NCBI GenBank assembly: GCA_016860845.1
Contig: BOKF01000031.1
Location: 1-64,000 of the forward strand
Direction of reading: 5' to 3'
From: Chloroflexota bacterium
GTDB lineage: Bacteria; Chloroflexota; Anaerolineae; 4572-78; J111
Length of the DNA: 64,000 bases
The notes under the pieces were generated by a model that was not told where the DNA came from, did no database searches, and saw only the letters and a list, made by a program, of their open reading frames with translations. The translations under genes were made by a program, and so were the position numbers. Shown here piece after piece: positions 1-9,007 of this stretch (its first letter is position 1; each line of letters starts with the position of its first letter).

Positions 1-151
1 TACGCTTTTGAGTTGTAGGATGTGAAACACAGATCAGTTCCTCCCTTGATCAATTTCAAATCCTACATCTTACTGGCTTTGCTCCCTGGTCCAAATTCAA
101 TACTTAAATCTTTTGTCGTGTACTAAACAAATTTACACTCATTTAACCTGT

Positions 152-181
152 TTGACGAAGCTCGAACGCTTGTGCTATACT
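152..181 (+). promoter_or_regulatory. Sigma-70-type promoter
   Basis: TTGACG at 152-157 and TATACT at 176-181 are separated by 18 bp, close to the housekeeping consensus. It points toward recN, about 260 bp downstream, so either recN has a long leader with two hairpin-forming repeats or the promoter serves an unrecognised RNA. Confidence 0.45.
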
Positions 182-365
182 CAATACGTAAAAGTTGGAC
201 TGAAGTTGCACTTAGGCAGTTCCAAAATTTAAATTATCTAAGAAATTAAGCTAAGTACAAACAAATAAATTAAGTTGGATTCGTAGTAACGACTTTAGTC
301 GTCTGTAGGCTGGTTAAGCGACTGAAGTCGCCACTACAACTCTTCAAAACTTTTTTTGCACTTAG

Positions 366-423
366 ATGATACGTGATGCGTGAAGGTTTTTGTCTAGAAT
401 CCTCACGCATCACGCAATACGTA
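366..423. repeat. 7-nt-period inverted repeat pair (GTGATGC type)
   Basis: Left arm built from GTGATGC-like units (ACGTGATGCGTGA) and right arm TCACGCATCACG, separated by about 20 bp, so the RNA can fold into a hairpin. The same word recurs at 8276-8332, 14602-14652 (variant), 16881-16940 and 57239-57310, which marks it as a dispersed family and not a recN regulatory site. Confidence 0.75.
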
Positions 424-439
424 ACCGAGGTTTTTCACC

Positions 440-2188
440 GTGCTTATTGAATTAAACATTGCCGATTTTGCCATCATTGATCAGCTTAACTTAAGCTTTC
501 ATCCCGGCTTTAACGTGCTCACCGGCGAAACCGGGGCGGGCAAATCTATCATCATTGATGCCGTCAGTATGCTTCTCGGCGGCCGGGCCGACACTTCATT
601 TGTGCGGGCGGGCTGCGACCGGGCGCGGGTTGAAGGTGTTTTTCGCCTATCGCCGCCCTTACAGGCCGCCATTAACCCTGTCCTTGAACGGGAGGGGCTG
701 GAAGGCGAAGAGCCGGATACCCTGGTGCTGGGCCGCGAGATTCGCAGCACCGGCCGGAATTTCTGCCGGGTTAACGGCAGTACGGTCAACCTGAGTATCC
801 TGGAAGAAGTTGCCCAGGCCCTGATTGACATCCACGGCCAGAGCGAACATCTCAGCCTGCTGCAAGTGCGCCAGCATCAAGTTTTTCTGGATCGCTTTGC
901 CGGGCTGGACGAGCAGCGCGAGGCCCTGGCCGCTGAAGTGCGCCAACTGCGCCGCATCCGCCAGGAGCTGGCCGATTTGCAGCGCGACGAGCAGCAGTTG
1001 GCCCGGCGCGTAGACCAACTCTCCTTCCAGGTTGAAGAAATTGGCGCGGCCAAACTGAAACCCAGTGAAGAAGCGGAGTTGAATATCGAGCGCAACCGCC
1101 TGGCTAACGCCGAACAGATCAGCCAGTTTGTCGGCGAAGCCTACCGCTTGCTGGTCGAAGGAGATGGGGATGAACAGCCCTCGGCGGCAGATATATTGGG
1201 ACAGGCGGCGCGGGCGGTGAGCAGCCTGGTCAAGCTGGACCCCAGCGTGCAAGAACAGCAGCAGTTGGTGGAAAATCTGACTTATCAGCTTGAGGAGCTG
1301 GCCGGAACGCTGCGTGACTACAACGAGAATATGGATTTTGACCCGACCCGCCTGCAAGAAGTGGAAGAGCGGCTGGGCCTGATTTTTAGCCTCAAACGCA
1401 AGTACGGCAACTCGATTGAGGAAATCATCGAGTTTGGCCAGCGGGCCCAGACCGAATTGGAGCAGATCAGCCACAGCGAGGAGCGCATTGAAGAACTGCG
1501 CCAGATTGAAGAAGAGCTGCGGCGCAAGATCGGCCAGATGGCGCTGGCCCTGTCCGCCGCCCGGAATGAGGCAGGGCAAACCCTGGCCCAGGGCGTGGTG
1601 AATCAATTGACCGACCTGGGTATGGCCAAGGCCGATTTTGCCGTCGAGCTGACCTGGAACGACGACCCCAAGGGCGTTTATGTCGAAACGGAGCAGGGCC
1701 TCAAAACCCTGGCCTGCGATGAGCGCGGCATTGACCGGGTCGAATTTCTGATTGCCCCCAACCCCGGCGAACCCCTCAAGCCCCTGGTCAAGGTGGCCTC
1801 CGGTGGCGAAACCAGCCGGATCATGCTGGCCCTCAAATCCGTGTTGGCCGTAGCCGACGAGACCCCGACCCTGATTTTTGACGAAATTGACCAGGGCATC
1901 GGTGGGCGCGTTGGCGGCGTGGTCGGGCGGAAATTGTGGGAACTGTCGCACCAGGGCCAGCATCAAGTGCTCTGCGTGACCCACCTGCCCCAAATTGCCG
2001 GATACGGCGATACCCACTATCATGTCACCAAACACGTCAGCGGCGCGCGCACCCAAACCGGGGTGCAGGTTCTGGCCGGGGATGGCCGGGTGGAAGAGCT
2101 GGCCCAGATGCTGGGCGCGGTTAGCCAGAGTACCCGCGACAGCGCCCGCGAGATCTTAAACGAAGCCGCCGGGATGAAAGTCGGTTAA
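440..2188 (+). CDS. recN: DNA repair protein RecN
   Basis: SMC-like ATPase that acts at double-strand breaks and promotes end tethering and RecA-dependent repair. Walker A GETGAGKS lies near residues 29-36 after the canonical N-terminal FAIID segment. The centre is coiled coil, and the C-terminal half has the signature ASGGETSR, Walker B TLIFDEID and the H-loop CVTHLPQIA. The length of 582 residues is slightly above the usual ~555. The start is GTG at 440 with GAGG about 10 nt upstream. Oddity: the signature reads GGETSR, where GGELSR is typical. It stands alone; a repeat pair separates it from the next gene. Very sure of identity. Confidence 0.96.
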   Translation: MLIELNIADFAIIDQLNLSFHPGFNVLTGETGAGKSIIIDAVSMLLGGRADTSFVRAGCDRARVEGVFRLSPPLQAAINPVLEREGLEGEEPDTLVLGREIRSTGRNFCRVNGSTVNLSILEEVAQALIDIHGQSEHLSLLQVRQHQVFLDRFAGLDEQREALAAEVRQLRRIRQELADLQRDEQQLARRVDQLSFQVEEIGAAKLKPSEEAELNIERNRLANAEQISQFVGEAYRLLVEGDGDEQPSAADILGQAARAVSSLVKLDPSVQEQQQLVENLTYQLEELAGTLRDYNENMDFDPTRLQEVEERLGLIFSLKRKYGNSIEEIIEFGQRAQTELEQISHSEERIEELRQIEEELRRKIGQMALALSAARNEAGQTLAQGVVNQLTDLGMAKADFAVELTWNDDPKGVYVETEQGLKTLACDERGIDRVEFLIAPNPGEPLKPLVKVASGGETSRIMLALKSVLAVADETPTLIFDEIDQGIGGRVGGVVGRKLWELSHQGQHQVLCVTHLPQIAGYGDTHYHVTKHVSGARTQTGVQVLAGDGRVEELAQMLGAVSQSTRDSAREILNEAAGMKVG

Positions 2189-2287
2189 CAATTGTGAATG
2201 GTGAATTGTAAATTGTGAATTGTTGACGGGAGACTTCGGCCTGTCTCATTCACAATTCGCCATTCATCATTCGCAATTCACAATTCG
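2189..2287. repeat. 7-nt-period inverted repeat pair (GTGAATT type)
   Basis: Left arm 2189-2223 repeats GTGAATG/GTGAATT/GTAAATT units. Right arm 2248-2287 repeats CATTCAC/AATTCGC/AATTCAC units in the opposite sense. The intervening GGGAGACTTCGGCCTGTCTC is a small stem of its own. It fills the entire recN-TPR gene spacer and has a different word from the GTGATGC family but the same architecture. Confidence 0.75.
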
Positions 2288-2289
2288 TC

Positions 2290-3990
2290 ATGTACTATCG
2301 CCCCAGAGAAAAAAAGCGTGGGACGCTTTTAACGTTTGCTTTGTATGGATTGTTCACCTGCATGCTGGCAGCGCTGGCCTTATTGGTGGGCATCTATGTC
2401 GGCTATTTCAATATCGAGACAAACACCCTGGCTAAGCAATTTGAGCCAACCCCCACGCCAACCCGGCCCGCCGTCCTTTACATCGGCGATGGCGACGCCT
2501 ACTTTGCCCAGGGAAAGCTCAAAGAAGCCATTGACGCCTACGAGGAAGCGATTCTCATTGACCCAACCAATGATGTGCCTTACATGCGCCAGTCGCGCCT
2601 GCTGATTTTTACCCGCGACACGGGGCGCGCCCTGGACCGAGCCGGCGAAGCCGTCGCCCTCAACCCCAACAACCCCGAAAATTTGGCCCATTACTGCCGC
2701 GCCCTCGATTGGGAGGCGCGTTACGCCGAGGCATTTGATGTCTGTTCCTGCGCCATCGAGTTGAAACCCGACTACGCCGAGGCTTATGCCTTTCTGTCGG
2801 AAATCTACGCGGATACGGGCAACTGGGGCGCGGCCCGCGAAAATGCGCAGCAGGCGCTCGATTTGAATTTTCAAAGTATGGACGCGCACCACAACATGGG
2901 CTATGCCCTGGAGGTCCAGGGCCGCTACCCCGAGGCGGTCAAATTTTATGACAACGCCATCACCCTGGCCCCCAACTTAGCCCCGCTCTACATTGACTCC
3001 GGGCGAATTTATCAGAACGCCTTGGGCGATTATGAAACTGCCGCCGAACGGTTTAAAAAGGCGATTAAGTTAAGTCCTTTTGACCCTGAAGGGTACGACT
3101 TACTGGGCTGGACCTACTACCTTAACGGCGATTACGTCCGGGCCATCAATGCCCTGGAACAGAGTATTGGGGTTGACCCGAACTATGTCAATCCTTTTCG
3201 CAAGGAGAGCGCCTGGGGCCATCTGGCAACCGTCTACTACACCCGCCAAAATTTCGAGAGCGCCATCGAGTACTTTCCCAAAGCGATTGATTTGGCCGAA
3301 GGGGAGCTGCTTCGCCGCGTCCGCCAGGTCGAGATTCATACTCAAACCCAAACTCTGACCGGCCCGGCCTCCCGGCCCGTTCTGCGCGGCCGCTTTATCC
3401 GCTCCGTGGACGGTCTAAATTTTGTGGCCCAGTTGAAACCGGTCAACTACTCCGCAGCGCCGAGCATCGAAACCGAGCAGTCCTGCGCCGACCTGCTGGC
3501 CCAATCCATCAAAGGTGAGACGATTCTGTTAGGCCCCACCGAGTCGCTGACGGCGACCCAGGTTTTTAGCCAGGCCGCCGGAAACGCAACGCTCGATCCG
3601 GCCAGCGGCAACCTTTTCCTTGACCTCAGGAATTTACCCCAGCCTGAGACCATGCCCTACGAAATCAAAGTGACCTTCTGGCCCAACCGCACCGACAGTG
3701 TCGGTTACTTTCAGCCCCAGGCCGACCGGCGCGCCCAGGTCAACATTCAATTCAAAGAAAAATCCCAGGCACCGATCGAATATTACTACCAGTTGGGCCT
3801 GGCTTATGCCTACCTAGACAATAAGCAGTGTGATAAAGCCATCCCCTGGCTGTTGAAATCACTGGAAATTGACAGCTCCGGCTACAATCCGGCCTGGTAC
3901 GGCTTGAGACCGGAATTGTGCCCCAGCTCCAACACCCCACCCACCCCCATTCCTACCTGGACTCCTGAGCCGACCGGCCAGCCGCAATAA
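2290..3990 (+). CDS. Membrane-anchored tetratricopeptide-repeat protein
   Basis: 566 residues. A basic N-terminus (YRPREKKRG) is followed by one transmembrane segment at about residues 16-40, so the rest is probably extracytoplasmic. TPR motifs run from about residue 60 to 340 (helical repeats with the A-x-x-x-Y-x-x-A pattern such as GKLKEAIDAYEEAI), then a non-TPR region of about 150 residues, one more TPR-like unit near 490, and a Pro/Thr-rich tail. TPRs mediate protein contacts; no catalytic motif is visible. ATG at 2290 has no strong ribosome-binding site. A terminator follows directly. The partner is unknown. Confidence 0.85.
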   Translation: MYYRPREKKRGTLLTFALYGLFTCMLAALALLVGIYVGYFNIETNTLAKQFEPTPTPTRPAVLYIGDGDAYFAQGKLKEAIDAYEEAILIDPTNDVPYMRQSRLLIFTRDTGRALDRAGEAVALNPNNPENLAHYCRALDWEARYAEAFDVCSCAIELKPDYAEAYAFLSEIYADTGNWGAARENAQQALDLNFQSMDAHHNMGYALEVQGRYPEAVKFYDNAITLAPNLAPLYIDSGRIYQNALGDYETAAERFKKAIKLSPFDPEGYDLLGWTYYLNGDYVRAINALEQSIGVDPNYVNPFRKESAWGHLATVYYTRQNFESAIEYFPKAIDLAEGELLRRVRQVEIHTQTQTLTGPASRPVLRGRFIRSVDGLNFVAQLKPVNYSAAPSIETEQSCADLLAQSIKGETILLGPTESLTATQVFSQAAGNATLDPASGNLFLDLRNLPQPETMPYEIKVTFWPNRTDSVGYFQPQADRRAQVNIQFKEKSQAPIEYYYQLGLAYAYLDNKQCDKAIPWLLKSLEIDSSGYNPAWYGLRPELCPSSNTPPTPIPTWTPEPTGQPQ

Positions 3991-4026
3991 AAAAAGGAGC
4001 GCGGATTGGAGTCCGCGCCCCTTTTC
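3991..4026 (+). terminator. Rho-independent terminator
   Basis: The stem GCGCGGA/TCCGCGC is extended by AAAAGG/CCTTTT and starts right after the TPR gene stop codon. The T-rich 3' flank is CTTTTCTTATT. Confidence 0.8.
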
Positions 4027-4109
4027 TTATTCTGCAAAAGCTAGGTGCTCAGGTTACCCTTTTCAATGAGTAAGTTTATCATAACTTAGCGACCATCTTA
4101 GCCAACCGT

Positions 4110-4343
4110 TTATCGTTTCTCTGTTTGAGGCATAGCCATAATCAACGCACGTAAGGCTTTATTTACAGATTCGGGTGTAGTGAAGACTTCAGCCACATCT
4201 GGGTCAACCAGAACAACCAAAGGCCCTTCTTTCATTCGATCAGCAAAACGGTTGGGACGGGCTTTGCTATAATCAAAATCGTACTCCGTCAACATATCTG
4301 TCCCAGGAGTCTTACGGCTTTTAGAGGTCTGTGTTTTGCTCAT
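4110..4343 (-). CDS. BrnT-associated small antitoxin-like protein
   Basis: 77 residues from ATG 4343, which overlaps the end of the brnT reading frame, as is usual for these pairs. The N-terminus is basic (SKTQTSKSRK) and the core has the pattern YDFDYSKARPNRFA followed by VDPDVAEVFTTPESVNKALR. I recall that pattern from short antitoxin-like proteins encoded beside BrnT-family toxins in cyanobacteria and Chloroflexi. It would bind the toxin and repress its own promoter. A longer reading from 4397 only adds residues from the toxin's alternate frame. Because the toxin partner is broken (next entry), this antitoxin is now orphaned unless it has another target. Confidence 0.6.
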   Translation of the reverse strand: MSKTQTSKSRKTPGTDMLTEYDFDYSKARPNRFADRMKEGPLVVLVDPDVAEVFTTPESVNKALRALIMAMPQTEKR

Positions 4344-4605
4344 AATCTCTACGTTCTTTCTTGGTTGCCAAACGGGCACTAAAAATACGAATGACATCCC
4401 CAGCTCGTTCAGTAAAACAAACTAACAATTAGCGGTTGAGGACAGAATGTCCAATGATGATTTCGCGATGTTCATCCTCAGAATGCTTTTCATCATCAAA
4501 AATGAAAGCCAGAGGATCGCTGAAGACAGTGGTGGCCTCATCAAAACTGACACCGTGTTTCTTGAGATTGGATACAGCCTTCTGCTGATTCCACTCAACC
4601 CTCAT
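4321..4605 (-). pseudogene. brnT: BrnT-family toxin interrupted by one in-frame stop
   Basis: Reading from ATG 4605 gives a BrnT/DUF497-like sequence: VEWNQQKAVSNLKKHGVSF, then DEATTVFSDP, then HREIIIGHSVLNR. Codon 59 is TAA (4429-4431), after which the same frame continues LLVCFTER, VIRIFSARLATKKER and ends at 4321. BrnT proteins are about 90-95 residues, and this frame is 94. A single change from TTA (Leu) to TAA would explain the break. BrnT is a ribonuclease toxin of type II systems. The loss of the C-terminal third, which carries the conserved RIxSARxAT segment, should inactivate it. Confidence 0.75.
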
Positions 4606-4705
4606 AACTCAGATTATACCCGATCTAGGTGCATAGGTAAATATCAGTTTTCACCTCCTAAACTACACTTGGTTCATCACGAATGCATCACGCTTGTCAT
4701 TTAAC

Positions 4706-5884
4706 TTACTTGTCGTCTAACGCCGCCACCCCAGGGAGTTCGATGCCCTCCAAAAACTCCAGGCTGGCCCCGCCGCCGGTAGAGATGTGGCTCATCTTAT
4801 CGGCCAGGCCGGACTGCTCGACGGCCGCGGCGCTGTCGCCCCCGCCGATGATAGTGGTTGCATCCTTCAGGCCGGACAGCGCCTTGGCGACGGCAAACGT
4901 GCCTTCGGCAAAGCGCGGGAACTCGAACACGCCCATCGGCCCATTCCAAACGACTGTTTTAGCCGCGGCCAGGCGGTTGGAGAAGTGAGCAATTGTGGCC
5001 GGGCCAATGTCGAGGATCATCCAGTCGGCGGGAACTTCGTCCACCGGCACGGTCTTGGCGGCAGCATCGGCCTTGAACTCGCTGCCGATAACGGCATCTA
5101 CCGGCAAAACCAATTTGTCGGCATGCTCGGCTAATAACTTTTTGGCGGTGTCCACCGCCTCCGCTTCCACCAGCGATTTACCCACGTTGTAGCCCTGGGC
5201 CACAAAAAAGGTGTTGGCCATGCCACCCCCGATGAGCAGCGAGTCCACTTTGGATAGTAAATTTTCAATCACGGCAATCTTGTCGGAGATTTTGGCCCCA
5301 CCCATAATTGCCAGGAAGGGCCGGGCCGGGTCGGCCAGGGCCATGCCCAGGTATTCCAGCTCTTTTTCCATAAGAAAACCAGCCACTGCCGGGCGCAGGG
5401 TATGAGTCACACCCTCGGTTGAGGCATGGGCGCGATGGGCGCTGCCAAAAGCGTCGTTGACATAGATGTCGCCCAGCGCCGCCAGTTTCGCCGCGAAAGC
5501 CGCGTCATTCTTTTCTTCTTCTTTATAAAAACGAGTATTTTCCAGCAGGATCACCGCGCCGGGCTGCGCGGCTTTACAAACCGCCTCTACTTCCGGCCCC
5601 ACACAATCGTCCAGCTTTTTAACCGGCCGCCCCAGCAGTTCCTGCAATTTCGCCGCCACCGGCCCCATCGAATATTTGGGATCGGGGCCACCTTTCGGCC
5701 GGCCCAGGTGACTCATCAGGATAACGCTGGCGCCGTTGTCCAATAGATAGTTAATCGTCGGCAGGGCGGCCCGAATGCGGCGGTCGTCGGTAACTTGCCC
5801 ACTTTCCATCGGCACGTTAAAGTCAACGCGGACCAAAGCCCGTTTGCCCTTTACAGCAATATCTTTAATTGTTTTCTTATTCAT
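4706..5884 (-). CDS. pgk: Phosphoglycerate kinase
   Basis: Cytosolic glycolytic enzyme interconverting 1,3-bisphosphoglycerate + ADP and 3-phosphoglycerate + ATP. Family motifs are in order: RVDFNVPM near residue 18, SHLGRPKG near 59, [12 protein letters not shown] near 116, [10 protein letters not shown] near 150, a glycine-rich [11 protein letters not shown] near 345 and [13 protein letters not shown] near 367. The length of 392 residues is standard. ATG at 5884 has AGGAATGAACC upstream. It is a single gene here, transcribed toward the brnT remnant, with no neighbouring gap or tpiA. Confidence 0.97.
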   Translation of the reverse strand: MNKKTIKDIAVKGKRALVRVDFNVPMESGQVTDDRRIRAALPTINYLLDNGASVILMSHLGRPKGGPDPKYSMGPVAAKLQELLGRPVKKLDDCVGPEVEAVCKAAQPGAVILLENTRFYKEEEKNDAAFAAKLAALGDIYVNDAFGSAHRAHASTEGVTHTLRPAVAGFLMEKELEYLGMALADPARPFLAIMGGAKISDKIAVIENLLSKVDSLLIGGGMANTFFVAQGYNVGKSLVEAEAVDTAKKLLAEHADKLVLPVDAVIGSEFKADAAAKTVPVDEVPADWMILDIGPATIAHFSNRLAAAKTVVWNGPMGVFEFPRFAEGTFAVAKALSGLKDATTIIGGGDSAAAVEQSGLADKMSHISTGGGASLEFLEGIELPGVAALDDK

Positions 5885-5975
5885 GGTTCATTCCTTAGAC
5901 AAATTTAGATTTTAGAACTCCCCCGTGCTCCCAATTTTACCCCCACTGCAACCAAAGTACAAAAAACCTTAAATA

Positions 5976-6003
5976 TTGTCTGTGACTCAAAACGGGTTAT
6001 ACT
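5976..6003 (+). promoter_or_regulatory. Sigma-70-type promoter for the 6090 gene
   Basis: TTGTCT (5976-5981) and TATACT (5998-6003) are spaced by 16 bp, about 85 bp before the next start codon. Confidence 0.5.
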
Positions 6004-6089
6004 TAGAAGTGAAATAAATAACTTGCACCGGAACTCAAAAAGTTATTTCTGGATAAATACTTAAGTTTATTGACTCCCAGGAGGCAAGA

Positions 6090-6614
6090 ATGAAACCGGG
6101 CGGCGGATTGAGTCTGAAAATCTTTGAGGTTGACGCTAAAATTGTGCTCGACGAGTTTTTATTAGAGGCAAAGGTTAAAACGGTCGGGGCTTTGGACGAT
6201 AACCTTAATAACCAGGACTATAATTATCTCACCGTGCTAAGTGGCATAGCGACCCCCTGGCGTCAAGCCAACCCGCTCAAACCGATTCGTTACAAAGAAG
6301 CTTACCTCAAAATGGAGGACATTTACCTGGTCTATCCGGTTGAGCCGGAGGTGCAGGTCAAAGTCAAACTGATGCCCCGTTTGGAGCGGGGTATCTTCTA
6401 CATCGGTCAGTTCGCCATCCAGGCCAATCTGAGCATGGGCCAGGAGATGAGCCTGGGCGGAGCAGTGGATGCACTCACCAAACGTTTTCTTGCCCTGACG
6501 GATGTCTCCATTTTCCCTATGTTCCCGGCCAAAAATGTAGAACTGCCCCCGGTGATGTCAGTCGCCCTGTTAAATCGAGTCAAAATCTCTTACTACCACC
6601 CGGCAGAAATTTAG
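6090..6614 (+). CDS. Hypothetical protein, 174 residues
   Basis: I do not recognise the family. It is soluble, with no signal peptide or transmembrane segment, and of mixed beta character: VQVKVKLMPRLERGIFYIG and an amphipathic segment around residues 110-130. ATG 6090 has a strong CAGGAGGCAAG ribosome-binding site and a promoter at 5976-6003, so it is very probably expressed. It converges on nth with a 10-bp gap. Its single-gene unit gives no functional hint. Confidence 0.75.
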   Translation: MKPGGGLSLKIFEVDAKIVLDEFLLEAKVKTVGALDDNLNNQDYNYLTVLSGIATPWRQANPLKPIRYKEAYLKMEDIYLVYPVEPEVQVKVKLMPRLERGIFYIGQFAIQANLSMGQEMSLGGAVDALTKRFLALTDVSIFPMFPAKNVELPPVMSVALLNRVKISYYHPAEI

Positions 6615-6624
6615 AAGAGACTCA

Positions 6625-7281
6625 TTACCGGCTGCGCCCCACGCCGACCCGCTCGCAGAACCGGATCAGCGGACACTTGCTGCACCAGGGTGAGGTTGGA
6701 TGGCAAATGGTTTGGCCCATGCTGACCAGCAGGCCGTTGTACTCGATCCAATATTCCGGCGGCAGCTTTGCCCGCAGGGCAAATTCAGTCTCTTCGGGGG
6801 TTTTGGTTTTGACGTAACCCCAACGGTTGGAAATGCGGTGGACGTGGGTATCCACGCAGATACCGGGCAAATTGAAACCGGCGGTCAGAACTAAATTGGC
6901 TGTCTTCCGGCCAACGCCCGGAAGTTTGAGCAACTCGTCCAGGTCGGGCGGAACCTGACCGCCGTAGTCGTCAAGCAGCCTTTGCGAAATATCAATGATG
7001 TTTCTGGCCTTGGTTCGATAAAACCCCACCGGGTAAATCGTCTCAGCAATTTTCTCTGGCGTCTGGCGAACCATATCAGAGGGAGTGCCGGCCAGGGCAA
7101 AGAGCCGAGGCGCGACCTGGGCGGTCATGGTGTCTTTGGTGCGCAGGCTCAGCACGGTCGTAATTAAAATATGGTAGGGGTTCGGTTCGACCCGGGCCAT
7201 GTCGTCAACCAGGCCCGGCTGCCACTGCCGGGCACAGTCCCGTAAAATGGCAATGATCTGGTGAATATCCTCGTCTTGCAT
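6625..7281 (-). CDS. nth: Endonuclease III (DNA glycosylase/AP lyase)
   Basis: Bifunctional base-excision enzyme that removes oxidised pyrimidines and nicks the AP site. The helix-hairpin-helix LPGVGRKTANLVL contains the catalytic Lys, VDTHVHRISNRWG contains the catalytic Asp, and the C-terminus has the C-x6-C-x2-C-x5-C iron-sulfur cluster (CHPTSPWCSKCPLIRFC). I chose ATG 7281 with GGGAGCG upstream; a TTG at 7293 lies in that same Shine-Dalgarno. 218 residues, normal. It starts 13 bp after the DUF1349 gene, so it is likely in one operon with the two genes upstream. Confidence 0.95.
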   Translation of the reverse strand: MQDEDIHQIIAILRDCARQWQPGLVDDMARVEPNPYHILITTVLSLRTKDTMTAQVAPRLFALAGTPSDMVRQTPEKIAETIYPVGFYRTKARNIIDISQRLLDDYGGQVPPDLDELLKLPGVGRKTANLVLTAGFNLPGICVDTHVHRISNRWGYVKTKTPEETEFALRAKLPPEYWIEYNGLLVSMGQTICHPTSPWCSKCPLIRFCERVGVGRSR

Positions 7282-7294
7282 CAACGCTCCCAAT

Positions 7295-7921
7295 CTACGC
7301 CAGGCGTCCTTTTTCTATCTGCACACAATCAAATTCGGCGACATACCCCGCACCGATAGGGCTGCACGCATATAACCCGGCCTGGACCACACCGCCGCTG
7401 TCGTCGTGCAGGTGCGCCAGCCGGATTTGAACCCAGCGAGGTTCACTACTGAGGGGGATAACCTCGGCATATTCGACGGTATAATCGCTGCCTTCCCGTC
7501 GGATGCGCAGCCAGACCTCGTTGCCGCCAAAGTTTTGGGTGGACCAATCGGAATAGCCAAAATTGGTTACCACTGCCCCCAGCCGGGCGGGACCATCCGG
7601 CTCGTACTCGACCGAAGTTTTTAGCCAGCACTGCGGCGAAATCCGCACCATCAAACCGGCCTGATCGTACTGGTGCGCCGGGCGAAAGTGCACGCAGGTG
7701 GTCAGAATCAGATCACCCGTCACCTCGGCAAACAAAAAATGGCCGTTGTCGGCCTCAAAGCCATAATGCGTCTTCTGCCAGTAATCCGTTTTAGCCTCCG
7801 GCTCGACCACTAACGTTGAAGTCCCCGGCTGGATTGACCACTTTTGGGGCGGGTGAAACCAGCGGAGGCGCGAGTCGAAAACCGGTTGGTCGAAAGTTTC
7901 ATTCAGGATCAATTCAGTCAT
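7295..7921 (-). CDS. DUF1349 (concanavalin-like fold) protein
   Basis: 208 residues with the DUF1349 pattern: ETFDQPVFDSRLRWFHPP at the N-terminus, then DLILTTCVHFRP, QYDQAGLMVRISPQCWLKTSVEYEPD and WLRIRREGSDY. Members have a lectin-like beta-sandwich and are related to B. subtilis YesU; a sugar-binding or hydrolase role is suspected but not established. No signal peptide, so cytosolic. Its ATG overlaps the stop of the upstream gene by 4 bp (ATGA), indicating translational coupling in an operon that ends with nth. Confidence 0.85.
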   Translation of the reverse strand: MTELILNETFDQPVFDSRLRWFHPPQKWSIQPGTSTLVVEPEAKTDYWQKTHYGFEADNGHFLFAEVTGDLILTTCVHFRPAHQYDQAGLMVRISPQCWLKTSVEYEPDGPARLGAVVTNFGYSDWSTQNFGGNEVWLRIRREGSDYTVEYAEVIPLSSEPRWVQIRLAHLHDDSGGVVQAGLYACSPIGAGYVAEFDCVQIEKGRLA

Positions 7922-8253
7922 AGGGCCTTCTTTGTTTCGTAACGGCTGTTCGGCACTTTTCCATCCTCACGAAGGAGGAAACGTTCGTACTCAAAGCCGC
8001 CGCCGCTAAACTCCACTAAAACACCACCTTTGGCCGGTTCCAGCTTGACCAGCTCTTTGCTGCGCAGCCCTTGCATAATCACCTGCAACTGCTGTTCCGT
8101 CAACTCGCCCTCCTGCTGGCGCAAATCGGCCAGCTTAGCCAAAAAATTGCTCAGCTTGCGCAGGTCCGCCGGAGCGAGACCGGCAAAATTCTGCGCCAGT
8201 GCGCTCATCTTCCGCGCCCACTGCACGGTGGAAAAATCAACAGGACCGGCCAT
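7918..8253 (-). CDS. Small helical hypothetical protein
   Basis: 111 residues from ATG 8253, chosen because TAGGAGGT lies 9 nt upstream. An in-frame extension to 8316 would be coded by a dispersed repeat and is not credible. The N-terminal two thirds is amphipathic helix (LAPADLRKLSNFLAKLADLRQQEG, described here in parts: residues ~27-52), followed by EGELTEQQLQVIMQGL and a short beta-rich tail. It could be a regulator or partner of the downstream DUF1349 protein, with which it is translationally coupled. Function unknown. Confidence 0.7.
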   Translation of the reverse strand: MAGPVDFSTVQWARKMSALAQNFAGLAPADLRKLSNFLAKLADLRQQEGELTEQQLQVIMQGLRSKELVKLEPAKGGVLVEFSGGGFEYERFLLREDGKVPNSRYETKKAL

Positions 8254-8275
8254 TGTAGTGTACCTCCTACACATT

Positions 8276-8332
8276 ATTACGTGATACGTGATGCGTAATG
8301 CGTAAAAATCCTTCATGTATCACGCATCACGT
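8276..8332. repeat. 7-nt-period inverted repeat pair (GTGATGC type)
   Basis: ACGTGATACGTGATGCGTAA at the left and GTATCACGCATCACG at the right, about 12 bp apart. It sits between the 8253 start and the pentapeptide gene and overlaps the latter's last codons. Confidence 0.75.
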
Positions 8333-8916
8333 TTCCCCCAAAACCCTCTCGCAGCCCTCGACCGCCGGGGATTGTTGGCTGGTTGGTAGTCGGGAGGGAG
8401 GAGGGCGCTGTCAAAATGGGCGCTGCTGACATTTTCGGCCTGGGCCAGATCTGTCCCACGCAGGTCGGCGTAGGCGAAGTTGGCGCTGAAAAGGATGGCG
8501 CGAGCCAGGCGGGCGCCGGTAAAAACAGCGGATGTAGCCTGCGCCAGCGACAGGTCGGCCTGGGTCAGGTCGGCGCGGGTCAGGTTAGCCTCGGTTAGGT
8601 CGGCCCCATACAAATCTATTGAACGCAGGCTGGCCTCGACCAGGATAGCCCGGCGAAAAACGGCCCCGGCGGCAATTGCCCCGTGCAGGTCGGCCCCGGC
8701 TAAATCGGCCCCGCTGAAATTTGTGCCCGGCATGGAAGCGCCGGTGAAACGGCAGCCGGCTAGATCAGCCCCGCTGAAATCAGTGTCCCGCAGCCAGGCC
8801 TCCGAAAAATCCAGCCCGTTCAAATCTGCGCCGGATAAATCCAGCATTTCCAGGCGGAAACCGCGTTCTCCGGCAGCGTAGCGCCGGGCCAGGGCGAGAT
8901 GCTCAAGGTTAGCCAC
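8320..8916 (-). CDS. Pentapeptide-repeat protein
   Basis: About 25 tandem A(D/N)LxG-type pentapeptides (LSGADLNGLDFSEAWLRDTD and onward) that should fold as a right-handed quadrilateral beta-helix. I place the start at GTG 8916 (MANLEHLALARR), a common opening for this family, giving 198 residues. A longer reading from 9021 would begin with residues encoded by the dispersed repeat at 9008-9125. The C-terminal tail (RRSRAARGFWGKRDA) is basic and partly repeat-derived. Such proteins range from gyrase protectants to scaffolds; nothing here decides among them. Confidence 0.8.
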   Translation of the reverse strand: MANLEHLALARRYAAGERGFRLEMLDLSGADLNGLDFSEAWLRDTDFSGADLAGCRFTGASMPGTNFSGADLAGADLHGAIAAGAVFRRAILVEASLRSIDLYGADLTEANLTRADLTQADLSLAQATSAVFTGARLARAILFSANFAYADLRGTDLAQAENVSSAHFDSALLPPDYQPANNPRRSRAARGFWGKRDA

Positions 8917-9007
8917 AAGGGGCAAGTATAGCTTAAAGCCGGCGAGATGACAACTGATTTTCCTTGACAGATGTGTTCGGATTTGGGGGCGAATTTCAAA
9001 AAATCGC

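Larger units (their letters stand above)
1..439. other. Non-coding leader region upstream of recN
   Basis: No convincing gene. It holds a good promoter (152-181), a pair of inverted arms at 283-301 and 318-337 built around ACGACTTTAGTCG and CGACTGAAGTCG, and a short-tandem-repeat inverted pair at 366-423. The region is AT-rich compared with the gene that follows. Confidence 0.6.

Noticed and set aside
659..2056. Long antisense frame (465 codons) opposite recN
   Set aside because: It mirrors recN codon bias in a GC-rich gene, has no recognisable domain and no ribosome-binding site; recN is certain.
4447..4704. Plus-strand 85-codon frame
   Set aside because: It is antisense to the interrupted BrnT frame, whose residues are clearly family-like; the plus-strand product resembles nothing.
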